Positions 19,434 to 27,274 of a stretch of DNA of 64,000 bases are shown here, in pieces. The notes beneath the pieces were generated by a model that was not told the DNA's origin, did not search any database, and saw only the letters and a program-made list of their open reading frames with translations. Within the stretch, counting starts at the first letter, position 1. The number at the start of each line of letters is the position of its first letter. A program made the position numbers and the translations under genes. This stretch comes from Chitinophaga nivalis (GTDB taxonomy: Bacteria; Bacteroidota; Bacteroidia; Chitinophagales; Chitinophagaceae): assembly GCF_025989125.1 (NCBI RefSeq), contig NZ_JAPDNR010000001.1, forward strand, positions 2,710,301 through 2,774,300, read 5' to 3'.

Positions 19434-19575
19434 ATATAAAAATGATCATTTACATGGCCAAATTTTTCCGGCCGATAAGGATACCAGGCATTTTAAAAGG
19501 GTATAGCCTGCATCATCGCGGATGATGGCGCCATATCGTTGTTAATAAGCCTGTATGGTTGTGAGGGGGACTGCT

Positions 19576-19926
19576 TTACTTTTTCAGCTCCCGTTGTTTA
19601 CGCAGGCTTTCTTCATGAATGTTGTGATACAACGCTTTGATGAAGGCCTCTGACAGTCCTTGCCCGGCGCCGGTCTGCACGGCTTTTTCCAGTACTTCAT
19701 TGAACCGGTTGTTTTGCACAACTGCCAGCTGGTGCACGATTTTATAGCGACCAATATTTTCCGCTACTTTCATGCGTTGTCCCAGCAATACAATGAGGGT
19801 ACTGTCCAGGGCATCAATCTGTTGCCGGTAATAAGACAGGGAATCGGTGGTAGCAGCAGGTTGATGCTGCGAGCGGGCGGTGATGCCGAGGCTCAGTAAA
19901 CATACAAGGATCAGGTATTTTTTCAT
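19576..19926 (-). CDS. Exported chorismate mutase, AroQ type
   Basis: The 116-residue product has an N-terminal signal sequence (MKKYLILVCLLSLGITARSQ) and one all-helical chorismate mutase domain of about 90 residues. Visible active-site landmarks are YYRQQIDALD in helix 1, RMKVAENIGRYK with its Arg and Lys, and the NNRFNEVL segment. It converts chorismate to prephenate. Cytoplasmic forms serve Phe/Tyr synthesis; exported forms exist elsewhere with unclear roles. It stands alone, with a TATCTTTG box on the minus strand at 19955-19962. Confidence 0.83.
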   Translation of the reverse strand: MKKYLILVCLLSLGITARSQHQPAATTDSLSYYRQQIDALDSTLIVLLGQRMKVAENIGRYKIVHQLAVVQNNRFNEVLEKAVQTGAGQGLSEAFIKALYHNIHEESLRKQRELKK

Positions 19927-20017
19927 GGTTTTCCGGATGAGAAAGGTGATGATCCAAAGATAACTATTTCAGCACAGGTTTGCGATAGCGGATATGCCTG
20001 TTGGGGCGGATCAAATA

Positions 20018-20638
20018 TTATATCTCCTGTTTACCCAGATCGGCAGCGAGTTGCCGCAACAGCCTGAATTTTTCTGCGGGCAACATCCCATTGATTTTCA
20101 CACCCCCATTTTCATCGATCCGGATCTCTACTTTATTTTGGATATCCGACAGCTTATTTTCCAGGTGCTGATAGGTGGGCGTCTGGAAGTAGATCTGTTG
20201 GTTGGAAGAACCCACCCAGGGGCGCGAAAAATCGGTGAGCGCCTGCACATAAGGGCCATCCACGAAAATGTCGCATAAGTCCATGATGGCTTGTTTGTCC
20301 GGGCAGCCTTCCGCCTGCAGCTGCGCTTTGGTATACCCACTAAACAACATCAGGGAGAGACCCACCGCCTTGACGGTTTGTAATAAAGGCAACAGGGCGG
20401 CTGCCTGGTCCAAAGGTTCGCCGCCCAATACCGTAAGCCCTTCAATGCCGGGAACTGCCAGTATGGTTTGTGCCAGTGTATGCGTATCCGTTGCTTTTCC
20501 TTTCCGTTGATCCCAGGTATGTGGGACCATACAACCGGGACATCTGACGGAGCAACCCTGTACCCACAGGCAGGCTCTTTGTCCGGGACCTTCTGCAGCA
20601 GTGGAAGGAATAAAATCATGGATGTAGAGTACCGGCAT
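20018..20638 (-). CDS. NrdG-like radical SAM protein (last gene of AAA/DUF2997 operon)
   Basis: The 206-residue product carries the cluster motif C-x3-C-x2-C in GCSVRCPGC near residue 29 and the SAM-binding LGGEP near residue 75. This size and layout match the anaerobic ribonucleotide reductase activase group. No nrdD lies nearby. Instead it is the final gene of a tight operon, starting 2 bases after the stop of the helix-hairpin-helix membrane protein gene. It probably performs radical chemistry on an operon partner; the small Cys-containing DUF2997 protein is a candidate. That target is an inference. Confidence 0.85.
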   Translation of the reverse strand: MPVLYIHDFIPSTAAEGPGQRACLWVQGCSVRCPGCMVPHTWDQRKGKATDTHTLAQTILAVPGIEGLTVLGGEPLDQAAALLPLLQTVKAVGLSLMLFSGYTKAQLQAEGCPDKQAIMDLCDIFVDGPYVQALTDFSRPWVGSSNQQIYFQTPTYQHLENKLSDIQNKVEIRIDENGGVKINGMLPAEKFRLLRQLAADLGKQEI

Positions 20639-20640
20639 AA

Positions 20641-21717
20641 CTAAAATTCAATGACACGTCCTTTAGGGCCGTTGCTGCCGTTTTGCGGCACCGTAAAATC
20701 AATTTTATCAGCCAGGTTACGATAAACTCTTTCCGCCAGAGACATCCGGTTTTTAAAATCATCCATGCTGATAAAGAAGCCGTGTTGCTGTCTTTCCTGG
20801 ATGATGCGCATGGCCTGTACCGTGCCAATACCCGGCAGGGGGGCAATCTCTTCTTCCCTGGCCATATTGATTTTAACCGCATCGACGGTAGGCAGGGGAG
20901 GAGGCATGTCGGCGGCAGCCGGTGTGGCAGGTATATCGGTCGCCAGGATAGCGGCAATTTCCTGATCCGTGGCAGGTGGATAACGGTTATTCGCGGGTGC
21001 CGTACTAACAGGCGTGTAACCGTTATTGTTAGTGTGGCTGTCCTGATTACCGGTAAAGGCATTTTTAAAGAAGACAATACATAACGCGATGGACATCGTA
21101 TAAGATGCCAGCAGCAGCATGGCTATCCAGCCGCCTCCAGCCGTCAGTTCCTTGGTCAGGTAGAAACTGACAAATGCCCTTGTATGGGAGACGGTGTTGC
21201 GTTGGGAACTACCTGGCAGGTCGGCCAATGACATCGCAGGATGCCCGGCTTTACGCAGGCTATCCAGGTCATTGACATACAGCTTATGCAGGCGCATCAG
21301 GTAATATTGAAAATGCTGATTTTCTTCGTCGCTGAGTACACTCCGGGCAAGCGGAACAAATCCCTTGGCAACATCATCCTGTTTCCGGGAATACTCAGCG
21401 GCCGTCATTTCCATACGTTGCGTGATGGAATCTTCCAGTTGTGCTATACTAATAGTACCGTCGGCAGGTATTTTGATCGTCAGGATACGTTGGTGTACAC
21501 TGGCGGAAAACAGCGTCACGGCCATATCCCGCTTGTCGATATCGCGGCTGTTGATATACGCCACAGCCATCTGCGAAAGGAGGGTCACCACCAGTAATAA
21601 TACGGCCCTGAATTTTTTCTTTTTGAATGCATAAATGCAACAGGCGAGTGGCCCGATGAAAGGCACAAGCCCCAGCAGGATACCTACTAATATGCCTGAT
21701 ATTTTTCTAAAATTCAT
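20641..21717 (-). CDS. Membrane protein with C-terminal helix-hairpin-helix domain
   Basis: The start at 21717 (MNFRKISGILVG) lies one base after the DUF2997 stop; an upstream in-frame extension would overlap that gene. The 358-residue product has two hydrophobic helices at about 7-54, a soluble stretch, a third helix (GGGWIAMLLLASYTMSIALC), a Pro/Thr/Ala-rich linker, and a ComEA-like helix-hairpin-helix near the end (APLPGIGTVQAMRIIQERQ, FISMDDFKNR). It ends in PKGRVIEF, nearly the same tail as the AAA ATPase of this operon (RGGRSIEF). The helix-hairpin-helix usually contacts DNA or protein. I do not recognise the whole protein. Confidence 0.72.
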   Translation of the reverse strand: MNFRKISGILVGILLGLVPFIGPLACCIYAFKKKKFRAVLLLVVTLLSQMAVAYINSRDIDKRDMAVTLFSASVHQRILTIKIPADGTISIAQLEDSITQRMEMTAAEYSRKQDDVAKGFVPLARSVLSDEENQHFQYYLMRLHKLYVNDLDSLRKAGHPAMSLADLPGSSQRNTVSHTRAFVSFYLTKELTAGGGWIAMLLLASYTMSIALCIVFFKNAFTGNQDSHTNNNGYTPVSTAPANNRYPPATDQEIAAILATDIPATPAAADMPPPLPTVDAVKINMAREEEIAPLPGIGTVQAMRIIQERQQHGFFISMDDFKNRMSLAERVYRNLADKIDFTVPQNGSNGPKGRVIEF

Positions 21718-21718
21718 A

Positions 21719-21931
21719 CTATTGCTGATTCGATATAGGAGATTCGTTTGACTGACCGGTTTCCTGCTGATAATACTCCGCAGTGAGCGTCTCATCTACG
21801 GCTTTACCATTCACCAGTTCTTCCACCAGGGCGATGTATTCCTTGCAGGCAGCACCTTTGGCGCCGGAAATTTCTGCTTTTACATACCCTGCTTTATCAA
21901 TGGAGATGATTATTTTTTTACTATTTGCCAT
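21719..21931 (-). CDS. DUF2997 small protein
   Basis: The 70-residue product matches DUF2997. A short beta start (KKIIISIDKAGYVKAEISG) is followed by GAACKEYIALVEEL with one conserved Cys, then a C-terminal LTAEYYQQ. Its start codon overlaps the stop of the DUF1257-like gene, and the next gene begins one base after its stop, so the stoichiometry is probably coupled. Function is unknown; in other bacteria it travels with DUF1257/Ycf35 and AAA proteins. The Cys in a G-x-x-x-C context is a possible modification or metal site (inference). Confidence 0.82.
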   Translation of the reverse strand: MANSKKIIISIDKAGYVKAEISGAKGAACKEYIALVEELVNGKAVDETLTAEYYQQETGQSNESPISNQQ

Positions 21932-22389
21932 CAGCTGTTCAGATTGAAGGTTAATACAATAGACTGATCCCGTTGCACTGCTTCCTGTTCCAGCGTGAGA
22001 CCTTTTTCTTCCGCTTTTTGTTTCAGCTGGGTATACACATATTCCTGAACGACGCGGCCGTATTCTTCCTGGAGTTCCTGCACAAAATCAGCCGCTTCCT
22101 GTTGGCCGATGTCGCCGATGAATTTTATGTGGAAAAGACCGGTGTTGTCTTTCTCAAAAACAATATGGAACTGGTCAATATGACTTTGTACCTGATTGCT
22201 AGCCTCCCGGATGTTACTGGCGCCCAGGTTGAGGAGCGTTTTTTTCAACAACGCTTCCTGCCGGATAATGGTAGGCAAGGTAAGGTGTGGTGCCTCTTCC
22301 TGCAGTACTTCACCCAGTGCCATGGAAGCGGAGGTGCTGGAAACAACGGCCGCAATCACAAAGGGTACTACGGATATAATTACACTCAT
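21931..22389 (-). CDS. DUF1257/Ycf35-like protein
   Basis: The 152-residue product has a hydrophobic N terminus (residues 2-25), then an alpha/beta region beginning LLKKTLLNLGASNIREASN. The end reads YVYTQLKQKAEEKGLTLEQEAV, then SIVLTFN, as in DUF1257 (chloroplast Ycf35). The hydrophobic start is not typical of Ycf35 and may anchor it to the membrane. It lies 10 bases after the AAA ATPase gene and overlaps DUF2997 by one base. Function is unknown. Confidence 0.7.
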   Translation of the reverse strand: MSVIISVVPFVIAAVVSSTSASMALGEVLQEEAPHLTLPTIIRQEALLKKTLLNLGASNIREASNQVQSHIDQFHIVFEKDNTGLFHIKFIGDIGQQEAADFVQELQEEYGRVVQEYVYTQLKQKAEEKGLTLEQEAVQRDQSIVLTFNLNS

Positions 22390-22399
22390 CGTTACATTT

Positions 22400-24052
22400 T
22401 TAGAATTCTATACTACGTCCACCCCGGGGAGATAAAGCCGGTGCTGGCATTTTAGGCGCTGCCGCTCCGGTGGCGGGTTCCCGTTCGTAGGCGACTTTAT
22501 GATTCATAGAGGTAGCGGAAACCGCTCTCAGGTTCGCCCACTCGCGGATCGCTTTTATTTTCTCTGCCTGTGTTACTACCAATGGTACTGTATTGTCGAT
22601 AGCCGTCAGGAAATCATCGAGGGTGATGGCCCTGTTTTCCGAAAACGCTTCAAACAAACCAGCTACCACTACCTGTTCCAGTTCCGCACCGGTAAAGCCT
22701 TCTGTTTTTTCTACCAGTGCCTGCAGGAAAGTATCATCCACTACGGTATTGCCCAGTACGGTGGCATTGTTCAGCCTTTTCTTCAGGTGAATCTGCAGGA
22801 TGATCGTTCTTTCAGCACTGGTGGGAAGATCTACAAAAAATATTTCATCAAAACGTCCTTTCCGCATTAACTCCGGTGGCAGGAAATCAATGTTGTTGGC
22901 AGTAGCGACTACAAACACAAACTTTTCTTTTTCCTGCATCCAGGTAAGAAAAGTACCAAACAACCGGGTCGCCGTACCACTGTCGCCGGAAGAACCAACC
23001 CCGGAAAATGCTTTTTCAATTTCATCGATCCACAATACGCAGGGGGCCATGGCTTCTGCTGTTTGAATCACGTTGCGCATATTCCGTTCACTGCTGCCTA
23101 CCAGACCGCTGAATACAGCGCCCATGTCCAGCCGTAATAAAGGTACATTCCAGGAAGTACTCACTGTTTTGGCGGTCAGACTTTTACCACATCCCGGCAG
23201 ACCGGTGATGAGTACGCCCCGGGGCGCTGGTATATTGTATTGCCTGGCCCGTTCCGACCAGGATGCGGCGCGCTTCTCCAGCCACTTTTTCAGGTTTTCC
23301 AATCCGCCGATATCTGCCATCTTTAGTTTAGGCATACTGAATTCCAGCAGACCATTCCTGTGGATGATCTGTTTTTTCTCTTCTGCAATCGTGGTGATAT
23401 CATTGGCATCCAGTATACCATCCTGTACGATAGAAAGCGCAAAGGCATTTTCTGCTTCATTCAGGGTGAGGCCGCAGGCAGCTTCACATAGTTTGGATAC
23501 AGTATTATCTGCGTCAACATCGAAGCGCAGACGTTGGTTTTGTTTATTCTGTTCAATCAGACTAAAGAGTACCTGCTGGATCTCTTCTTTGGAGGGCAGG
23601 GTAAATTCCTTGATCAGGATTTCCTTTTGCAGTGCATCCGGAATAAATTTGTCATGTCCGGTGATAATGACCGTTTTCAAATAATCACCTCCCTTGATTT
23701 TCCACACCAGGTCTTTCAGTTTCCGGATAATCGCCTGGTCACAATGAGGAGCGGCCAGATCTGCATACAGGTCTTTTAAGATAAAGATGCCGTCTTCATT
23801 GGATTGATCCACGTATTCCAGCGCCCGGATAGCGGTTTTGATATCGCCTTTTTCCGGTTTGTCATTTTTGACAAAACCATCTACAACTGTCCATTCCCAT
23901 ACTGCCCGGGGTTTGCTGAACAGGGTGGTATCCCGGATCATACTTTTTACGGTATCAATGAAACGTTTTTCTTCCCAGGTAATGATATAAATAATAGGGA
24001 AGCGCGCTTTAACAAGGGCAGATAATTCGGTAGTAAATTCATTCACAGGCAT
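22400..24052 (-). CDS. Ycf46-like AAA+ ATPase
   Basis: The start at 24052 (MPVNEFTTELSALVKARFP) is preferred over the frame start at 24097. The 550-residue product has an N-terminal degenerate P-loop-like region with IIYIITWEEKRFID, as in Ycf46 proteins. The AAA core follows: Walker A GLPGCGKSLTAK, Walker B CVLWIDEIEKAF, sensor VVATANN, and arginine finger region RKGRFDEIFF. A flexible Ala/Pro tail ends in RGGRSIEF. AAA enzymes of this type remodel or unfold partner proteins using ATP. It is the first gene of a five-gene operon (22400 down to 20018). Its client is unknown. Confidence 0.88.
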   Translation of the reverse strand: MPVNEFTTELSALVKARFPIIYIITWEEKRFIDTVKSMIRDTTLFSKPRAVWEWTVVDGFVKNDKPEKGDIKTAIRALEYVDQSNEDGIFILKDLYADLAAPHCDQAIIRKLKDLVWKIKGGDYLKTVIITGHDKFIPDALQKEILIKEFTLPSKEEIQQVLFSLIEQNKQNQRLRFDVDADNTVSKLCEAACGLTLNEAENAFALSIVQDGILDANDITTIAEEKKQIIHRNGLLEFSMPKLKMADIGGLENLKKWLEKRAASWSERARQYNIPAPRGVLITGLPGCGKSLTAKTVSTSWNVPLLRLDMGAVFSGLVGSSERNMRNVIQTAEAMAPCVLWIDEIEKAFSGVGSSGDSGTATRLFGTFLTWMQEKEKFVFVVATANNIDFLPPELMRKGRFDEIFFVDLPTSAERTIILQIHLKKRLNNATVLGNTVVDDTFLQALVEKTEGFTGAELEQVVVAGLFEAFSENRAITLDDFLTAIDNTVPLVVTQAEKIKAIREWANLRAVSATSMNHKVAYEREPATGAAAPKMPAPALSPRGGRSIEF

Positions 24053-24265
24053 ACGGTACAAGAAGCTGAAAGGTGAAATAGCAGACAAGTATAACACATA
24101 TTGATGAATATAATGTATTTAAAACCAGCCGGAATAGCTCCCGGGAAAAATATCATAGCGGCTTAACAAAACAGTGGCTTATTTATTTAGTCGTTTACAG
24201 AACCAACGGGAATGGCTATTTTTACCCGGAGTTAACTTACATTGTTTATATAATCGTAGTGTGAA

Positions 24266-25225
24266 ATGAAAATAGCTATACTGGATGATTATCAGCATGT
24301 CGTAGAACGCCTGGATTGTTTTCAGCTGCTGGCAGGACAAGATGTTTTAATCCTGCATGATACAGAGAAAGATCCGGCAGTACTGGCAGCAAAACTGAAA
24401 GACCGGGAAGTGCTGGTACTGACAAGAGAACGCACGAAAATAAATGAGGCCTTGTTATCACAGTTACCCGCCTTGAAATTAATCAGTCAAACCGGCAAGA
24501 TAGCGCCCCACCTGGATCTGGCGGCATGTACCCGGCACCAGGTGCTGGTGGCGGAAGGCATAGGTTCGCCGGTAGCCCCAGCGGAGCTTACCTGGATACT
24601 GATCATGAATACCCTCCGGCAAGTGCCGGCCGCTATTGAAGGCATGAAGCAAGGACAATGGCAGATTAATATGGGCGTAACCGTACAAGGTAAGACTATT
24701 GGTATCTGGGGATACGGAAAGATCGGTAAAATGATTGCCGGTTACGCCAAAGCATTCGGTGCAAAAGTATTGGTGTGGGGGAGTGAAGCCTCCCGTGAAA
24801 ATGCGGTAAAGGATGGCTATGAAAAAGCGGCTACCCGGGAAGATTTCTTCCGTCAGGCAGATGTGGTTTCCTTACACTTGCGCCTGAATGAACAAACAAC
24901 CGGTATCGTGAAAGCGGCCGATTTAAGTTTGATGAAACCGACAGCCGTATTGATTAATACATCCCGGGCAGAACTGGTTGAAAAAGGAGCCTTGCTGCAA
25001 TGCCTGCAAAATGGCAGACCCGGATTTGCCGGGCTGGATGTATACGAAGAAGAACCGGTGTATGATACCGCGAATGCATTATTGCATATGCCAAATGTGG
25101 TGTGTACTCCCCATCTGGGTTATGTGGAAAAAGATAGCTATGAATTGTATTTCGGCAAAGCCTTTGAAAATGTGCTGAGTTATGTGAATGGCCATCCGGT
25201 GAATATTGCGAATCCCCAAGGATAA
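24266..25225 (+). CDS. D-2-hydroxyacid dehydrogenase
   Basis: The 319-residue product has a split catalytic domain and a central NAD-binding fold (GIWGYGKIGK, near residue 148). The catalytic Arg lies in NTSRAELV, the Glu in DVYEEEP, and the His in TPHLGYVE. The family interconverts 2-hydroxy acids and 2-keto acids (phosphoglycerate, glyoxylate and lactate types). A shift toward phosphoglycerate cannot be judged because no ACT domain follows. It is divergent from the AAA operon across 213 bases and is followed by a strong hairpin. Confidence 0.9.
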   Translation: MKIAILDDYQHVVERLDCFQLLAGQDVLILHDTEKDPAVLAAKLKDREVLVLTRERTKINEALLSQLPALKLISQTGKIAPHLDLAACTRHQVLVAEGIGSPVAPAELTWILIMNTLRQVPAAIEGMKQGQWQINMGVTVQGKTIGIWGYGKIGKMIAGYAKAFGAKVLVWGSEASRENAVKDGYEKAATREDFFRQADVVSLHLRLNEQTTGIVKAADLSLMKPTAVLINTSRAELVEKGALLQCLQNGRPGFAGLDVYEEEPVYDTANALLHMPNVVCTPHLGYVEKDSYELYFGKAFENVLSYVNGHPVNIANPQG

Positions 25226-25240
25226 TGTAATAAGAATAGT

Positions 25241-25281
25241 AACATGCTAAAGCCTGCTGCTACAGTAGGCTTTAGCATGTT
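25241..25281 (+). terminator. Hairpin after hydroxyacid dehydrogenase
   Basis: A perfect 15-bp stem (25241-25255 with 25267-25281) has an 11-base loop. It begins 15 bases after the stop. It is followed by an A-run, not a T-run, so it may act as a stabiliser or a Rho-type end. Confidence 0.6.
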
Positions 25282-25433
25282 AAAAACGACAGTTTTACTA
25301 CTGGAAAAGTAAATACCCCGACCCCACACTGCCATACGAAATCGGTGTACATCTTTTTATAAATGCTTAATTTTAGTACCTGACCATGTTGTCAGAAATG
25401 GTTAACCCTATTGTTCATTTTAAAAGCAACAAA

Positions 25434-26774
25434 ATGACCAGATCTGCTTTGATAACCCTGTTGATTATTTTACTCGCCGCTACCACCCCCGCTGCTGCCC
25501 AAAGTATACTATTGAAAAATGTAACACTCATTGATGGTAACGGTAAACGTCCGCAATACCATACGGATATACTGATCAACGGCGATACTATTGCTGCCAT
25601 CGGAAAAGGACTACAGCACCGAAAGGCTACCGCAATAGATCTCCGCGGTAAAACCATCATGCCCGCCCTGATCAGCACGCATGTACACATCGGTATCCTG
25701 AAAGATACGCTGACGGCCGGTGTGAACTATACCCGCGAAAATATTTTACGGCAACTGAAAAGATATGAAGACTATGGCATCAGTCATGTATTAGCCATGG
25801 GAACAGACAGGCCCATGTTGTTTGCTTCCGGCTTAAGAGATTCTTCGCAGGCAGGCTTATTGCCCGGCGCCCGGTTGCATTCGGCAGGATATGGCTTTAC
25901 AATTCCCAAAGGTATTCCACCTGCGGCCGCAGGTATGGATCTGTTGTTCCGTCCGGCAGATGCAGCAGCGGTAACACCATTGATAGATAGTGTGGCCGGG
26001 GTACATCCTGCCGTAATAAAGATGTGGGTAGATGATGCCGGTGGCCGTTTCCCTAAAATGGATAGCACCATTTACCAGGCTATCATTACCCGGGCGCATC
26101 AGCGGGGGATCCGGGTAGCCGCTCATTTGTATACACCCGAAGATGCTCGCAGGCTGACTGCTGCCGGCCTTGATGTTTTTGCACACAGCGTGCGCAGCAA
26201 AGAAATAGATGTACTGTTGTTGCAGGAAATGAAACGTAAAGGCGTGGTATACATTCCTACTCTATCGCTGGATGTATACAATTATAGCTACGCACAGGAC
26301 CCCTACTGGCTGAAAGACGATTTCTTCAAAGCATCGCTGGAACCGGGTGTATATGGTATGATAACCTCCGCTGCCTATAAAGAGAAGATCCGCAAAGACC
26401 CGGATCTGCCTAAGAAAATAGCTGCCTCCCGCATGGGATTGCGTAATGTGAAAAAGGTATACAAAGCAGGCATCCTGGTTGCCCTGGGAACAGATTCCGG
26501 CGCTTTCCCGGAACGGGCACAGGGTTTTTCGGAACACCTGGAGCTGGAATTGCTGGTGAAAGCTGGCCTGACACCGCTGGAAGCCATTGGCGTAGCAACC
26601 AAAAATGCGGCGCGGGTATTGAAGATCGACCAGACTACGGGAACGCTTACACGTGGTAAGGTAGCAGACTTCATTATCCTGGCTGCCAATCCCGAAAAAG
26701 ATATCCGGCATACCCGTAAGATTGTAGCCGTGTACAAAGCGGGGAAAAAAGTCAGCGATGGGCCCAAGTTGTAG
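25434..26774 (+). CDS. Secreted amidohydrolase (imidazolonepropionase-like)
   Basis: The start at 25434 gives a signal peptide (MTRSALITLLIILLAATTPAAAQS); the ATG at 25386 would add 16 hydrophilic residues before it. The 446-residue product has the metal-binding HxH in ISTHVHIG, later His in VAAHLYTPEDA and FAHSVRS, and Asp in ALGTDSGAFPERAQ. It ends with the KAGKKV beta strand of the composite domain. The family hydrolyses amide or ring bonds with bound metal; the substrate is unknown. It should be periplasmic. It stands alone, and its last codons form part of a terminator hairpin. Confidence 0.86.
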   Translation: MTRSALITLLIILLAATTPAAAQSILLKNVTLIDGNGKRPQYHTDILINGDTIAAIGKGLQHRKATAIDLRGKTIMPALISTHVHIGILKDTLTAGVNYTRENILRQLKRYEDYGISHVLAMGTDRPMLFASGLRDSSQAGLLPGARLHSAGYGFTIPKGIPPAAAGMDLLFRPADAAAVTPLIDSVAGVHPAVIKMWVDDAGGRFPKMDSTIYQAIITRAHQRGIRVAAHLYTPEDARRLTAAGLDVFAHSVRSKEIDVLLLQEMKRKGVVYIPTLSLDVYNYSYAQDPYWLKDDFFKASLEPGVYGMITSAAYKEKIRKDPDLPKKIAASRMGLRNVKKVYKAGILVALGTDSGAFPERAQGFSEHLELELLVKAGLTPLEAIGVATKNAARVLKIDQTTGTLTRGKVADFIILAANPEKDIRHTRKIVAVYKAGKKVSDGPKL

Positions 26775-26792
26775 CGCCATCGCTGACTTTCT
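26748..26792 (+). terminator. Terminator overlapping amidohydrolase stop
   Basis: A 14-bp perfect stem (26748-26761 with 26777-26790) ends in TTT and spans the stop codon of the amidohydrolase gene. It separates that gene from the convergent SnoaL-like gene. Confidence 0.65.
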
Positions 26793-26809
26793 CCTGTTGC
26801 AAACTTTTA

Positions 26810-27163
26810 CTACGCGGCATTTTCGAGCAGTGGCCGCGGATCAAAAATGACCCGGAAAGATTTGATCTTTCCGTTTTCTACCTGATACCAGCCACTGCTG
26901 AAAATAGTTTTATCGCCCATTTGTATATCATAGAAGAGAGATACTTCCTCGTCATCTGCAAATACCTTTTTGATATCATATTTGAGCCGCATTTTTTTCA
27001 TTTCTGCGAGATAGGTATCTGCGCCGTCGCGACTCCCCAATACACCTGCAAAATGCAGGTCGTCATGAATAGTTTGCCGGGCGGCGTCGAAATCTTCTGT
27101 ATTTAAGGCGTTAATGAAGGCCAGGACAACTGCCCGCGCACTGGTGCTTTGATCTTGTAGCAT
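26810..27163 (-). CDS. SnoaL-like (NTF2-fold) protein
   Basis: The start at 27163 (MLQDQSTSAR) is chosen because family proteins begin just before the first helix. The 117-residue product has VVLAFINALNTEDFDAARQTIHDDLHFAG and ends with IKSFRVIFDPRPLL, the cone-shaped NTF2/SnoaL pattern. These proteins bind or isomerise small hydrophobic compounds; no specific role can be assigned. A perfect TGTGA-N6-TCACA palindrome lies about 93 bases upstream, after a damaged Crp/Fnr gene in the same orientation. Confidence 0.8.
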   Translation of the reverse strand: MLQDQSTSARAVVLAFINALNTEDFDAARQTIHDDLHFAGVLGSRDGADTYLAEMKKMRLKYDIKKVFADDEEVSLFYDIQMGDKTIFSSGWYQVENGKIKSFRVIFDPRPLLENAA

Positions 27164-27248
27164 AGCTTTGAATTTTATCCGGTTAATAATGGAAACAGGC
27201 GTCATCCTGATTACGTTACAAAGATCGGGCGAACTATTCGGGTAAACC

Positions 27249-27264
27249 TGTGACGATCGTCACA
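27249..27264. promoter_or_regulatory. Crp-type palindrome upstream of SnoaL-like gene
   Basis: The site is TGTGAC-GATC-GTCACA, a 16-bp perfect palindrome that carries the full TGTGA-N6-TCACA consensus known for CRP-family proteins. It lies 11 bases after the end of the Crp/Fnr-like gene and before the SnoaL-like gene. Confidence 0.6.
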
Positions 27265-27274
27265 AAATATCAGG

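Noticed and set aside
20018..20638. Radical SAM gene as nrdG (anaerobic ribonucleotide reductase activase).
   Set aside because: No nrdD in the window and the gene is the tail of the AAA operon, so the name was not used.
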